From positions 15,117,150-15,181,149 of the forward strand of contig NC_087168.1 in assembly GCF_035594125.1 (NCBI RefSeq): 64,000 bases of DNA, written 5' to 3'. A model generated the notes under the pieces. It had not been told where the DNA came from. It searched no databases and saw only the letters and a program-made list of their open reading frames with translations. The position numbers and the translations under genes are program-made. This stretch comes from Scylla paramamosain (taxonomy: Eukaryota > Arthropoda > Malacostraca > Decapoda > Portunidae). Below are positions 34,881 through 50,066 of the stretch, piece after piece. How positions within the stretch are numbered: the stretch's first letter is position 1; every line of letters begins with the position of its first letter.

Positions 34881-35283
34881 TTTTGAGTGCATTTGAGTGT
34901 GTGGGGTGTTTTGGGTGTGTATGAAATCTTTTGAGTGTGTGTGGAGGTGTTTTGGGTGTGTATGGAGTCTTTTGAGTGTATTTGAGTGTGTGCTGTGTGT
35001 TTCGGGTGTGTATTGAGTCTCTTGAGTGTATTTGAGTATGTGGGAGGTGTTTTGGGTGTGTATGGGGTCTTTAGAGAGTGTGGGGGGTGTTCTGGGTGTT
35101 TGCGGGGTGTTTTGAGTGTATTTGAGTGTGGGGGATGTTTTGGGTGTGTATGGTTTTTTTTTTAGTGTATTTGAGAGTGTGTTTTGGGTGTGTGCAGGGT
35201 CTTTTTAGTGTATTTAAGTGTGTTGGGGTGTTTTGGGTGTATTTTGGTGTGTGCGGGGTGTACTCTGTGTTAATGGTTGTTTT

Positions 35284-35339
<56 letters not shown>

Positions 35340-35550
35340 AGTTACATGGATTTTCAAGTATGTTTTTACGGTTCCACTGACAGATTAACATTTCTACAAT
35401 ACTAACACGAGAAATATGCTTTTAAAACGCTCTAGTCGATCTGACACAGGTTTTTAATGGTATTTTTACGGTTCTAGTTAAGTCTAGTTAATAAGATAAA
35501 CGCTTTTGAAAACCCTGCTAATTATCTTTCTGACATTAGGAAACAGTCGT

Positions 35551-35582
<32 letters not shown>

Positions 35583-38163
35583 AGCATGTTAGTTAATCCT
35601 ATCCTGCGCTGGTTTGTGAGTTTGCTGCGGTGACGCGGTGCAGCAGTGAGTGAAATTTCGAATCATAATCACGTAGGGAGTGTTCACTGGGGAAACGTCA
35701 GTGACGGTATTTATATTATTTGAATTATTACTTGATAACGTGTCAACTTTTGCGTGTGTATGTGTGTGTGTGTGTGTGTTGGTGGAGGAGCAGAGTCAGG
35801 TGGCGCTTGGCAGGGCGAGCGGCTGGCTGCAGTGTTTTGGCCGGCGCTGGTCAGTCTTGCCCCACACACTCTGGTAATAAGTGTTTCCGTATTCCCGTCT
35901 TCTTCTCCCTGTACCAAGCACCGCCACGCATCCCCAGAGAGCCACAAGTACGTAAGGTGAGCCCAGCGGTTCCAGCCTACCCTCAATCAGCCTTACTGCC
36001 TTCCCAGCACCACCTTCCTGCTCCCTGTAGTGTCTAGTAGCGGTTTATTAAAGTTTTTGTTCGGTATTTAGGTATTTTATGGGGTTATTTATTTATTTTT
36101 AGGTTTTGTTTACGTCTGAGTCTGGAAACAGCTGGAAATTTATGCGAATATTGAAGAATCGTCAATATGTAAACAAGCCGTCAGCGGAGGTACAGGCAGG
36201 TCGTCAGTGTATTCAGTCATTATTTGCTTCATCTCTCGCTTATTGTAAGGCTAACATGTCACAAGATAGAGTCACTTGTCTAGCGTTCATATCCGCTGGT
36301 GAGATATATCCGCCATTGCCTAGTTTTGGTGTCACGAAGCAATAAATAAGGCAACATGGCCGCCGGCTCCTCCACTGAGGTCGGGGCCGAGGATCTGTTC
36401 CGGCCTGTGGGTTCCAATATTTTTTCTATATTTTCCTTAATTAATTTATTTGGCTTTTATAGTAAGTTTTTATGGTTTGTAAAAATATTTCGTTGCTGTT
36501 GAAGTGTTTTTCTTGCTTCAGTGAAGTAAATGGGCTGAATTTTCTGCAGTTTTTTAACGTAAATATAGGGCCGTTTTCACGGTTATTTTTACCCCCCCTC
36601 GGTTCTTGGCTTTTTTATTTGAGGCTGTAGTGAAGGTTTTATTACTTTAAAAAATCGTTTATGATTTTTAAAATGTTTTGCGTTCCTGCTGAGTTGAGTA
36701 TGTGCATTTTGCAATGGTTTTTAATTCCGTTAAAAGTGGTGATTTGGCCATTTTTTACATTCTTTATTTCTCTATTTCATGTTGTAACTAACTTTGCATT
36801 GTTTGAAAAAATAGTTCAGATTTTTTAAAATGTTTTTTTAATGGTGCAAAGTGAAATGGGCGGATTTTTGAATGGTTTTAATGGTGTCAAAGGTTCCAAC
36901 ACTTTTTCCATATTTCTGTTCATATTTCTTTACAACTACTCAGGCTGGAGATGTTTTGATATTGTGAATATTAATTAAAGTAATTGTCAATTCAGAAAAT
37001 ATAATGCATTCCAGCCTAGCTTCATTTTTTCTAGGGGTCAATTTTAAAATAAAATACGTTACGTACGTAGGCCAGCGGCTGGGCCTGTGACGTCATCAAC
37101 GATCGCGGAATTGCCCGGCTCCAGTGTCTCTTGGTCAATATTTACAGTAATTTCCAGTGTTTTCCAGGTATTTCCAGCTGTTTATAAACTCAGGTACGTA
37201 GATATTAGTAGTAGAAGGAGGAAAATAAGAAAAATGGAGGAGGAGGAGGAAGAAATAAGGAAAAACGGAGTAAAAGTAGGAGGAGGCAAAACATATAAAT
37301 GTTAAGAAGACAATCTTTAGCTTAGTTTCCCTTCCTGTGCTGCCGTTCTTTGTAATATTTGGTGTGTTTTGGGTTATTTAAGTATATGTTGGGTGTATTT
37401 AAGAGTGTTGTGGGTGTTTTGAGTGTGTCTTAGGTGTGTTTTGGGTGTATATTAGCTGTTATCAGTGTATTTTGGGTGAATTTAGGATGTTTAAGTGTAG
37501 TTAGGTTGGTTTTAAGTGTATTTTACGTGTTTTGAGTGTTGTGGAATGTTTTGAGTGTATAGTGGAGTGCTTTGGTGTGTTTGTGTGTATATATAGGTGG
37601 TGCAATTGTGTCTTGGGTATATTTTGGGTGTTTTAAGTATTTTGGCTGAGTTTGGGTGTGTGCAGGGTCTTTTGGGTGTATTTGAGTGTGTGTGGGGATG
37701 TTCTGGGTGCGTTTGGGTGTGTGCAGGCCGTATTCTGTGGTGATGTGGGTGTTATGGATGATTTAAGCGTCTTTTGCGTGTGTTTGGATGAGCTTTGTGG
37801 GTATTTTGGGGTGTTTTGGGTGTGTTTTGGGTGTTTTGAGTGTGTTTGAGTGAGTTTTGTGAGTATTTTGGTGTATTGAGAGTGTTTTGAGTGTGTTTTG
37901 GATGTTTTGAGTGTGTTTGTTTGAGTTTTGCGGGTATTTTGGTGCATTTTAGATGTGTTTTGGAGTGTTGATGAGTGAGTTTTGTGGGTATTTTGGGGTG
38001 TTGAGTGTGTTTTGAGTGTGTTTTGGATGTTTTGAGTGTGTTTTGGATGTTTTGATTGTGTTTTGGGTGTGTTTGGGTGAGTTTTGCGCTCTCTCCTTCC
38101 TAGGGACTTAGAAAGTGCAGGACATTTTTTTTGTTTATAAAGTGTTTTATAAAGTGCAACTAC

Positions 38164-38262
<99 letters not shown>

Positions 38263-38273
38263 ACTAGGAATAA

Positions 38274-38309
<36 letters not shown>

Positions 38310-39012
38310 AGTGCACTCATAAACATTCAAATTTCACGGACTGTTTCAATAACTAGGAAGGAGAGAGGGCGAGAGAAGACTTGCTATACTAAGACTAACA
38401 TTTCTCCTAATATTACAGTGTGCAGAGCTTGGAATACCACACGGAAGGGGGTGAAGGAGCCTTGGGAATCCCTGAAGGAGGGAGAGCGAAGGAGGGAGGC
38501 TTGGAGGTGAAGGAAATGCAGAAAATTCCTCTAATATTGAACGCTTCTCTGCTCAGACCATCCTTCATTGAATATTTGAGCTGAGGCTTCGAGATACGAG
38601 GTGAGAATCCATTTTTTAGTGTTTCAAGGCAGTTTTAAGTGTTTGTAGGTGGTTTTAGGCTGTTTTAATTTTGTCTTGAGTATTGTTGGTTTGTGGAAGG
38701 AAGGAGAAAGCTTAAATACAGTAATAAGGCCCGGAAAAAACCTTAAATTATTTTAAAATTATCCTAGCGTTTATTAAGGTGTTTTAAGTATTTTAGGTCA
38801 CCAGAAGAAAGGAAGCTTAAATTTAATACTAGGATAAGGAAAAAGCTTATTTCTTGCATTAGGAAGAGAGAAAAGCTTGATATTACCTCCTCAACGCCTC
38901 CCCCCTCTCAGTGAGCCAGGTGACCCCCAGAACAGCGCCAGCCTGCCTACTGTGGTGTGGCAGGCTTGAACGTCCCCCTCCCTCCTCTTTCTCCTCCTCT
39001 TCCTCCCCTTTC

Positions 39013-39044
<32 letters not shown>

Positions 39045-40122
39045 TTCCAGCAAAGAGGAGACGTTTGATGAGCGGGTGGACAGGTTAATGGTGTTGTTGT
39101 TGTTGTTGTTGTTGTTGTTGTCGTGGTGGTGGTGGTGGTGGTGGTTGTTCGTCTGTCTGTCTCTCTGTTATGGGTGTTTCAAGTATGTTTTGGGTGTATT
39201 TAGGAGTGTTTTCAATAACTAGGAAGGAGAGAGGGCGAGAGAAGACTTGACATACTAAGACTAACATTTCTCCTAATATTACAGTGTGCAGAGCTTGGGA
39301 TACCACACGGAGGGGGGTGAAGGAGCCTTGGGGATGCCTGAAGGAGGGAGGCTTTGAGGTGAAGAAAATGCAGAAAATTCCTCTAATACTGAATGCTTCT
39401 CTGCTCAGACCTTCCTTCATTGAATATTTGAGCTGAGGCTTCGAGATACGAGGTGACAATCCGTTTTTTAGTGTTTCAAGGCAGTTTTAAGTATTTGTAG
39501 GTGTTTTAAGGCTGTTTTAATGTTGTCTTGAGTATTGTAGGTTTGTGGAAGGAAGGAGAAAGCTGAAATACAGTAATAAGGCCTGTCTGTCTCTCTGTTA
39601 TGGGTGTTTCAAGTGTGTTTTGGGTGTATTTAGGAGTGTTGCGGGTGTTTTGAGTGTGTCTTTGGTGTGTTTAGGAGTAGTATGGGTGTATATTAACTCT
39701 TATCAGTGTTTTGGGTGAATTTTGGGTGTTTAAGTGTAGTTTACGATGTTTTGAGTGTTGTGGGGAGTTTTGATGCGTTTGGGAATATACTGAGGTGTTG
39801 TGAGTTGTTTTCAGTTTTTTTTGGTGTATTTTGGGTGAGTTTTGGTGTGTTGGATGAGTTTTGTGAATATTTTGTGGTGTTCTGGGTGTGTTTTGTGTGT
39901 TTTGAGTGTGTTTGGGTGAGTTTTGTGGGTATTTTGGTGTGGTTGAGAGTGTTTTGGGTGTGTTTTGGATGTGTTGAGTGTATTTTGGATGTTTTGAGTG
40001 TGTTTTGGATGTGTTGAGTGTTTTTTGGATGTTTTTGGGCGAGTTTTGCGCTCTCTCTTTCCTAGGGACTCAGAAAGTGCAGGACATTTCAATGTTTATG
40101 AAGTGTTTTATAAAGTGGAACT

Positions 40123-40207
<85 letters not shown>

Positions 40208-41180
40208 ACTACCAATAACACACACACACAGACACACACACCAATGCACTCATAAATATTCAAATTTCCCGCTCTTTTTCAATCCCTAGGAAGGAGAGAG
40301 GGCGAGAGAAGACTTGACATCCTAAGACTAATATTTCTTCTAATATTACAGGGTGCAGAGCTTGGGATACCACACGGAGGGGGTGAAGGAGCCTTGGGGA
40401 TGCCTGAAGTAGGGGGTAGTGAAGGAGGGAGGCCTGGAGGTGAAGGAAATGCAGAAAATTCCTTCAATACTGAGCGCTTCTCTGGTTAGACTTCACTGAA
40501 TATTTCGACTGAGGCTTCGAGATACGAGATGAGAATTATTTTTTTAGTGTTTGAAGGCAGTTTTACGTGGTTATAGGTGTTTTTAGGCTGCTTTAATGTT
40601 GTTGTGAGTATTTTAGGTTTGTTGAAGGAAGGAGAAAGCTTAAATACAGTTATAACGCCGAAAAAAGGCTTAAATTGAGAGTTTTAAAGTCAGCCTAGCG
40701 TTTATTAAAGTGTTTTAAGTATTTTAAGTTACCAGAAGAGAGGAAGCTTAAATTTAATATTACGATAAGGAAAAAGCTTATTTCATGCGTTAGGAAGAAA
40801 GAAAAGGTTAACATTATTGACACTTTATCAATTTCTTTCGATTTTATATTCAGTTTATTTATTGATCGTTATCTTTTAATTTCATTTCTTTATTTTCTTT
40901 ATTTTTCGCTCGTTTTCATAATAGGAGTGTTTAATTTTATATATATTTTTCATTTTCTTTTCACTTCTTGGACTTAATATCCAGTTTATTTATTTATTAT
41001 TACTTGTAAGTGTGTCTAAACACTTGCAAAGATAATTTATTTATTTATTTATTGATTTTTATTTTCAGTCAGTTTGTTTTTTTGTAATGAAAACTTATTT
41101 GATCTATATTTCCTTTTTCTGTTACTTGTTCGTGCCAGAGGTGACAATAAACATAAAAATTATTACTGCTTTTAATCCCA

Positions 41181-41247
<67 letters not shown>

Positions 41248-41304
41248 GCAGACACTCAAATGCACATCAATGATTTCAACACTTTCCATTATGAGACGAA
41301 AAGA
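34881..41304 (+). repeat. Array unit 2 (short unit, single a-b-c set)
   Basis: M1 34881-35286, (CT)n 35287-35335, repeat E about 35360-35555, core 35580-37350, M2 about 37360-38085, blocks a, b and c once each, AT-rich spacer about 40810-41183. It is shorter than its neighbours by 1.6-2.2 kb because it lacks the second a-b (or a'-c) set. Confidence 0.93.
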
Positions 41305-41716
41305 TTTTGAGTGTATTTGAGTGTGTGGGGTGTTTTGGGTGTGTATGAAATCTTTTGAGTGTGTGTGGAGGTGTTTTGGGTGTGTATGGAGTCTTTTGAG
41401 TGTATTTGAGTGTGTGCTGTGTGTTTCGGGTGTGTATTGAGTCTCTTGAGTGTATTTGAGTATGTGGGAGGTGTTTTGGGTGTGTATGGGGTCTTTTGAG
41501 AGTGTGGGGGGTGTTCTGGGTGTTTGCGGGGTGTTTTGAGTGTATTTGAGTGTAGGGGATGTTTTGGGTGTGTATGGATTTTTTTTTTAGTGTATTTGAG
41601 AGTGTGTGGGGATGTTTTGGGTGTGTACAGGGTCTTTTTAGTGTATTTAAGTGTGTTGGGGTGTTTTGGGTGTATTTTGGTGTGTGCGGGATGTACTCTG
41701 TGTTAATGGTTGTTTT

Positions 41717-41780
<64 letters not shown>

Positions 41781-44594
41781 AGTTACATGGATTTTCAAGT
41801 ATGTTTTTACGGTTCCACTGACAGATTAACATTTCTACAATACTAACACGAGAAATATGCTTTTAAAACCCTCTAGTCGATCTGACACAGGTTTTTAATG
41901 GTATTTTTACGGTTCTAGTTAAGTCTAGTTAATAAGATAAACGCTTTTGAAAACCCTGCTAATTATCTTTCTGACATTAGGAAACAGTCGTAGAGAGAGA
42001 GAAAGAGAGAGAGTAGAAGCATGTTAGTTAATCCTATCCTGCGCTGGTTCGTGAGTTTGCTGCGGTGACGTGGTGCAGCAGTGAGTGAAATTTCGAATCA
42101 TAATCACATAGGGAGTGTTCACTGGGGAAACGTCAGTGACGGTATTTATATTATTTGAATTATTACTTGATAACGTGTCAACTTTTGCGTGTGTATGTGT
42201 GTGTGTGTGTGTTGGTGGAGGAGCAGAGTCAGGTGGCGCTTGGCAAGGCGAGCGGCTGGCTGCAGTGTTTTGGCCGGCGCTGGTCAGTCTTGCCCCACAC
42301 ACTTTGGTAATAAGTGTTTCCGTATTCCCGGCTTCTTCTCCCTGTACCAAGCACCGCCACGCATCCCCAGAGAGCCACAAGTACGTAAGGTGAGCCCAGC
42401 GGTTCCAGCCTTCCCTCATTCAGCCTTACTGCCTTCCCAGCACCACCTTCCTGCTCCCTGTAGTGTCTAGTAGCGGTTTATTAAGGTTTTTGTTCGGTAT
42501 TTAGGTATTTTATGGGGTTATTTATTTATTTTTAGGTTTTGTTTACGTCTGAGTCTGGAAACAGCTGGAAATTTATGCGAATATTGAAGAATCGTCAATA
42601 TGTAAACAAGCCGTCAGCGGAGGTACAGGCATGTCGTCAGTGTATTCAGTCATTATTTGCTTCGTCTCTCGCTTATTGTAAGGCTAACATGTCACAAGAT
42701 AGAGTCACTTGTCTAGCGTTCATATCCGCTGGTGAGATATATCCGCCATTGCCTAGTTTTGGTGTCACGAAGCAATAAATAAGGCAACATGGCCGCCGGC
42801 TCCTCCACTGAGGTCGGGGCCGAGGATCTGTTCCGGCCTGTGGTTCCAATATTTTTTCTATATTTTCCTTAATTAATTTATTTGGCTTTTATAGTAAGTT
42901 TTTATGGTTTGTAAAAATATTTCGTTGCTGTTGAAGTGTTTTTCTTGCTTCAGTGAAGTAAATGGGCTGAATTTTCTGCAGTTTTTTAACGTAAATATAG
43001 GGCCGTTTTCACGGTTATTTTTACCCCCCCCTCGGTTCTTGGCTTTTTTATTTGAGGCTGTAGTGAAGGTTTTATTATTTTAAAAAATCGTTTATGATTT
43101 TTAAAATGTTTTGCGTTCCTGCTGAGTTGAGTATGTGCATTTTGCAATGGTTTTTAATTCCGTTAAAAGTGGTGATTTGGCCATTTTTTACATTCTTTAT
43201 TTCTCTATTTCATGTTGTAACTAACTTTGCATTGTTTGAAAAAATAGTTCAGATTTTTTAAAATGTTTTTTTAATGGTGCAAAGTGAAATGGGCGGATTT
43301 TTGAATGGTTTTAATGGTGTCAAAGGTTCCAACACTTTTTCCATATTTCTGTTCATATTTCTTTACAACTACTCAGGCTGGAGATGTTTTGATATTGTGA
43401 ATATTAATTAAAGTAATTGTCAATTCAGAAAATATAATGCATTCCAGCCTAGCTTCATTTTTTCTAGGGGTCAATTTTAAAATAAAATACGTTACGTACG
43501 TAGGCCAGCGGCTGGGCCTGTGACGTCATCAACGATCGCGGAATTGCCCGGCTCCAGTGTCTCTTGGTCAATATTTACAGTAATTTCCAGTGTTTTCCAG
43601 GTATTTCCAGCTGTTTATAAACTCAGGTACGTAGATATTAGTAGTAGAAGGAGGAAAATAAGAGAAATGGAGGAGGAGGAGGAAGAAATAAGGAAAAACG
43701 GAGTAAAAGTAGGAGGAGGCAAAACATATAAATGTTAAGAAGACAATCTTTAGCTTAGTTTCCCTTCCTGTGCTGCCGTTCTTTGTAATATTTGGTGTGT
43801 TTTGGGTGATTTAAGTATATGTTGGGTGTATTTAAGAGTGTTGTGTGTGTTTTGAGTGTGTCTTAGGTGTGTTTTGGGTGTATATTAGCTGTTATCAGTG
43901 TATTTTGGGTGAATTTAGGATGTTTAAGTGTAGTTAGGTTGGTTTTAAGTGTATTTTACGTGTTTTGAGTGTTGTGGAATGTTTTGAGTGTATAGTGGAG
44001 TGCTTTGGTGTGTTTGTGTGTATATATAGGTGGTGCAATTGTGTCTTGGGTATATTTTGGGTGTTTTAAGTATTTTGGCTGAGTTTGGGTGTGTGCAGGG
44101 TCTTTTGGGTGTATTTGAGTGTGTGTGGGGATGTTCTGGGTGCGTTTGGGTGTGTGCAGGCCGTATTCTGTGGTGATGTGGGTGTTATGGATGATTTAAG
44201 CGTCTTTTGCGTGTGTTTGGATGAGTTTTGTGGGTATTTTGGGGTGTTTTGGGTGTGTTTTGGGTGTTTTGAGTGTGTTTGAGTGAGTTTTGTGGGTATT
44301 TTGGTGTATTGAGTGTGTTTTGAGTGTGTTTTGGATGTTTTGAGTGTGTTTGTTTGAGTTTTGCGGGTATTTTGGTGCATTTTAGATGTGTTTTGGAGTG
44401 TTGATGAGTGAGTTTTGTGGGTATTTTGGGGTGTTGAGTGTGTTTTGAGTGTGTTTTGGATGTTTTGAGTGTGTTTTGGATGTTTTGATTGTGTTTTGGG
44501 TGTGTTTGGGTGAGTTTTGCGCTTTCTCCTTCCTAGGGACTTAGAAAGTGCAGGACATTTTTTTTGTTTATAAAGTGTTTTATAAAGTGCAACT

Positions 44595-44689
<95 letters not shown>

Positions 44690-44702
44690 ACTAGGAATAA
44701 GA

Positions 44703-44737
<35 letters not shown>

Positions 44738-45449
44738 AGTGCACTCATAAACATTCAAATTTCACGGACTTTTTCAATAACTAGGAAGGAGAGAGGGCGA
44801 GAGAAGACTTGCTATACTAAGACTAACATTTCTCCTAATATTACAGTGTGCAGAGCTTGGAATACCACACGGAGGGGGGTGAAGGAGCCTTGGGAATCCC
44901 TGAAGGAGGGAGAGCGAAGGAGGGAGGCTTGGAGGTGAAGGAAATGCAGAAAATTCCTCTAATATTGAACGCTTCTCTGCTCAGACCATCCTTCATTGAA
45001 TATTTGAGCTGAGGCTTCGAGATACGAGGTGAGAATCCATTTTTTAGTGTTTCAAGGCAGTTTTAAGTGTTTGTAGGTGGTTTTAGGCTGTTTTAATTTT
45101 GTCTTGAGTATTGTTGGTTTGTGGAAGGAAGGAGAAAGCTTAAATACAGTAATAAGGCCCGGAAAAAACCTTAAATTATTATAAAATTATCCTAGCGTTT
45201 ATTAAGGTGTTTTAAGTATTTTAGGTCACAGAAGAAAGGAAGCTTAAATTTAATACTAGGATAAGGAAAAAGCTTATTTCTTGCATTAGGAAGAGAGAAA
45301 AGCTTGATATTACCTCCTCAACGCCTCCCCCCTCTCAGTGAGCCAGGTGACCCCCAGAACAGCGCCAGCCTGCCTACTGTGGTGTGGCAGGCTTGAACGT
45401 CCCCCTCCCTCCCTCTTCCTCCTCTTTCTCCTCCTCTTCCTCCCCTTTC

Positions 45450-45481
<32 letters not shown>

Positions 45482-45528
45482 TTCCAGCAAAGAGGAGACG
45501 TTTGATGAGCGGGTGGACAGATTAATGG

Positions 45529-45567
<39 letters not shown>

Positions 45568-46215
45568 CGTGGTGGTGGTGGTGGTGGTGGTTGTTCGTCT
45601 GTCTGTCTCTCTGTTATGGGTGTTTCAAGTATGTTTTGGGTGTATTTAGGAGTGTTTTCAATAACTAGGAAGGAGAGAGGGCGAGAGAAGACTTGACATA
45701 CTAAGACTAACATTTCTCCTAATATTACAGTGTGCAGAGCTTGGGATACCACACGGAGGGGGGTGAAGGAGCCTTGGGGATGCCTGAAGGAGGGAGGCTT
45801 GGAGGTGAAGAAAATGCAGAAAATTCCTCTAATACTGAATGCTTCTCTGCTCAGACCTTCCTTCATTGAATATTTGAGCTGAGGCTTCGAGATACGAGGT
45901 GACAATCCGTTGTTTAGTGTTTCAAGGCAGTTTTAAGTATTTGTAGATGTTTTAAGGCTGTTTTAATGTTGTCTTGAGTATTGTAGGTTTGTGGAAGGAA
46001 GGAGAAAGCTGAAATACAGTAATAAGGCCTGTCTGTCTCTCTGTTATGGGTGTTTCAAGTGTGTTTTGGGTGTATTTAGGAGTGTTGCGGGTGTTTTGAG
46101 TGTGTCTTTGGTGTGTTTAGGAGTAGTATGGGTGTATATTAGCTCTTCTCTTTCCTAGGGACTCAGAAAGTGCAGGACATTTCAATGTTTATGAAGTGTT
46201 TTATAAAGTGCAACT

Positions 46216-46294
<79 letters not shown>

Positions 46295-47045
46295 ACTAGG
46301 AATAAGACACACACACACACACACACACACCAGTGCACTCATAAACATTCAAATTTCACGGACTTTTTCAATAACTAGGAAGGAGAGAGGGCGAGAGAAG
46401 ACTTGCTATACTAAGACTAACATTTCTCCTAATATTACAGTGTGCAGAGCTTGGAATACCACACGGAGGGGGGTGAAGGAGCCTTGGGAATCCCTGAAGG
46501 AGGGAGAGCGAAGGAGGGAGGCTTGGAGGTGAAGGAAATGCAGAAAATTCCTCTAATATTGAACGCTTCTCTGCTCAGACCACCCTTCATTGAATATTTG
46601 AGCTGAGGCTTCGAGATACGAGGTGAGAATCCATTTTTTAGTGTTTCAAGGCAGTTTTAAGTGTTTGTAGGTGGTTTTAGGCTGTTTTAATTTTGTCTTG
46701 AGTATTGTTGGTTTGTGGAAGGAAGGAGAAAGCTTAAATACAGTAATAAGGCCCGGAAAAAAGCTTAAATTATTTTAAAATTATCCTAGCGTTTATTAAG
46801 GTGTTTTAAGTATTTTAGGTCACCAGAAGAAAGGAAGCTTAAATTTAATACTAGGATAAGGAAAAAGCTTATTTCTTGCATTAGGAAGAGAGAAAAGCTT
46901 GATATTACCTCCTCAACGCCTCCCCCCTCTCAGTGAGCCAGGTGACACCCCAGAACAGCGCCAGCCTGCCTACTGTGGTGTGGCAGGCTTGAACGTCCCC
47001 CTCCCTCCCTCTTCCTCCTCTTTCTCCTCCTCTTCCTCCCCTTTC

Positions 47046-47077
<32 letters not shown>

Positions 47078-48157
47078 TTCCAGCAAAGAGGAGACGTTTG
47101 ATGAGCGGGTGGACAGGTTAATGGTGTTGTTGTTGTTGTTGTTGTTGTTGTCGTGGTGGTGGTGGTGGTGGTGGTGGTTGTTCGTCTGTCTGTCTCTCTG
47201 TTATGGGTGTTTCAAGTATGTTTTGGGTGTATTTAGGAGTGTTTTCAATAACTAGGAAGGAGAGAGGGCGAGAGAAGACTTGACATACTAAGACTAACAT
47301 TTCTCCTAATATTACAGTGTGCAGAGCTTGGGATACCACACGGAGGGGGGTGAAGGAGCCTTGGGGATGCCTGAAGGAGGGAGGCTTGGAGGTGAAGGAA
47401 ATGCAGAAAATTCCTCTAATACTGAATGCTTCTCTGCTCAGACCTTCCTTCATTGAATATTTGAGCTGAGGCTTCGAGATACGAGGTGACAATCCGTTTT
47501 TTAGTGTTTCAAGGCAGTTTTAAGTATTTGTAGGTGTTTTAAGGCTGTTTTAATGTTGTCTTGAGTATTGTAGGTTTGTGGAAGGAAGGAGAAAGCTGAA
47601 ATACAGTAATAAGGCCTGTCTGTCTCTCTGTTATGGGTGTTTCAAGTGTGTTTTGGGTGTATTTAGGAGTGTTGCGGGTGTTTTGAGTGTGTCTTTGGTG
47701 TGTTTAGGAGTAGTATGGGTGTATATTAGCTCTTATCAGTGTTTTGGGTGAATTTTGGGTGTTTAAGTGTAGTTTACGATGTTTTGAGTGTTGTGGGGAG
47801 TTTTGATGCGTTTGGGAATATACTGAGGTGTTGTGAGTGTGTTTTCATTTTTTTTTTTGGTGTATTTTGGGTGAGTTTTGGTGTGTTGGATGAGTTTTGT
47901 GAATATTTTGTGGTGTTCTGGGTGTGTTTTGTGTGTTTTGAGTGTGTTTGGGTGAGTTTTGTGGGTATTTTGGTGTGTTGAGTGTGTTTTGGGTGTGTTT
48001 TGGATGTGTTGAGTGTGTTTTGGATGTTTTGAGTGTGTTTTGGATGTGTTGAGTGTCTTTTGGATGTTTTTGGGCGAGTTTTGCGCTCTCTCTTTCCTAG
48101 GGACTCAGAAAGTGCAGGACATTTCAATGTTTATGAAGTGTTTTATAAAGTGCAACT

Positions 48158-48256
<99 letters not shown>

Positions 48257-49231
48257 ACTAGCAATAACACACACACACAGACACACACACCAATGCACTC
48301 ATAAATATTAAAATTTCCCGCTCTTTTTCAATCCCTAGGAAGGAGAGAGGGCGAGAGAAGACTTGACATCCTAAGACTAACATTTCTTCTAATATTACAG
48401 GGTGCAGAGCTTGGGATACCACACGGAGGGGGTGAAGGAGCCTTGGGGATGCCTGAAGTAGGGGCAGTGAAGGAGGGAGGCCTGGAGGTGAAGGAAATGC
48501 AGAAAATTCCTTCAATACTGAGCGCTTCTCTGGTTAGACTTCACTGAATATTTCGACTGAGGCTTCGAGATACGAGATGAGAATTATTTTTTTAGTGTTT
48601 GAAGGCAGTTTTACGTGGTTATAGGTGTTTTTAGGCTGCTTTAATGTTGTTTTGAGTATTTTAGGTTTGTTGAAGGAAGGAGAAAGCTTAAATACAGTTA
48701 TAACGCCGAAAAAAGGCTTAAATTGAGAGTTTTAAAGTCAGCCTAGCGTTTATTAAAGTGTTTTAAGTATTTTAAGTTACCAGAAGAGAGGAAGCTTAAA
48801 TTTAATATTACGATAAGGAAAAAGCTTATTTCATGCGTTAGGAAGAAAGAAAAGGTTAACATTATTGACACTTTATCAATTTCTTTCGATTTTATATTCA
48901 GTTTATTTATTGATCGTTATCTTTTAATTTCATTTCTTTATTTTCTTTATTTTTCGCTCGTTTTCATAATAGGAGTGTTTAATTTTATATATATTTTTCA
49001 TTTTCTTTTCACTTCTTGGACTTAATATCCAGTTTATTTATTTATTATTACTTGTAAGTGTGTCTAAACACTTGCAAAGATAATTTATTTATTTATTTAT
49101 TGATTTTTATTTTCAGTCAGTTTGTTTTTTTGTAATGAAAACTTGTTATTTGATCTATATTCCCTTTTTCTGTTACTTGTTCGTGCCAGAGGTGACAATA
49201 AACATTAAAATTATTACTGCTTTTAATCCCA

Positions 49232-49263
<32 letters not shown>

Positions 49264-49321
49264 CGCAGACACTCAAATGCACATCAATGATTTCAACACT
49301 TTCCATTATGAGACGAAAAGA
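41305..49321 (+). repeat. Array unit 3
   Basis: M1 41305-41719, repeat E about 41800-41993, core 42014-43780, M2 about 43790-44520, blocks a, b, a, b, c, AT-rich spacer about 48850-49235. The M3 minisatellite after the first b block is almost wholly deleted (near 46146). Confidence 0.93.
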
Positions 49322-49733
49322 TTTTGAGTGTATTTGAGTGTGTGGGGTGTTTTGGGTGTGTATGAAATCTTTTGAGTGTGTGTGGAGGTGTTTTGGGTGT
49401 GTATGGAGTCTTTTGAGTGTATTTGAGTGTGTGCTGTGTGTTTCGGGTGTGTATTGAGTCTCTTGAGTGTATTTGAGTGTGTGGGAGGTGTTTTGGGTGT
49501 GTATGGGGTCTTTTGAGAGTGTGGGGGGTGTTCTGGGTGTTTGCGGGGTGTTTTGAGTGTATTTGAGTGTGGGGGATGTTTTGGGTGTGTATGTTTTTTT
49601 TTTTTAGTGTATTTGAGAGTGTGTGGGGATGTTTTGGGTGTGTGCAGGGTCTTTTTAGTGTATTTAAGTGTGTTGGGGTGTTTTGGGTGTATTTTGGTGT
49701 GTGCGGGGTGTACTCTGTGTTAATGGTTGTTTT

Positions 49734-49815
<82 letters not shown>

Positions 49816-50026
49816 AGTTACATGGATTTTCAAGTATGTTTTTACGGTTCCACTGACAGATTAACATTTCTACAATACTAACACGAGAAATATGCTTTTA
49901 AAACCCTCTAGTCGATCTGACACAGGTTTTTAATGGTATTTTTACGGTTCTAGTTAAGTCTAGTTAATAAGATAAACGCTTTTGAAAACCCTGCTAATTA
50001 TCTTTCTGACATTAGGAAACAGTCGT

Positions 50027-50066
<40 letters not shown>

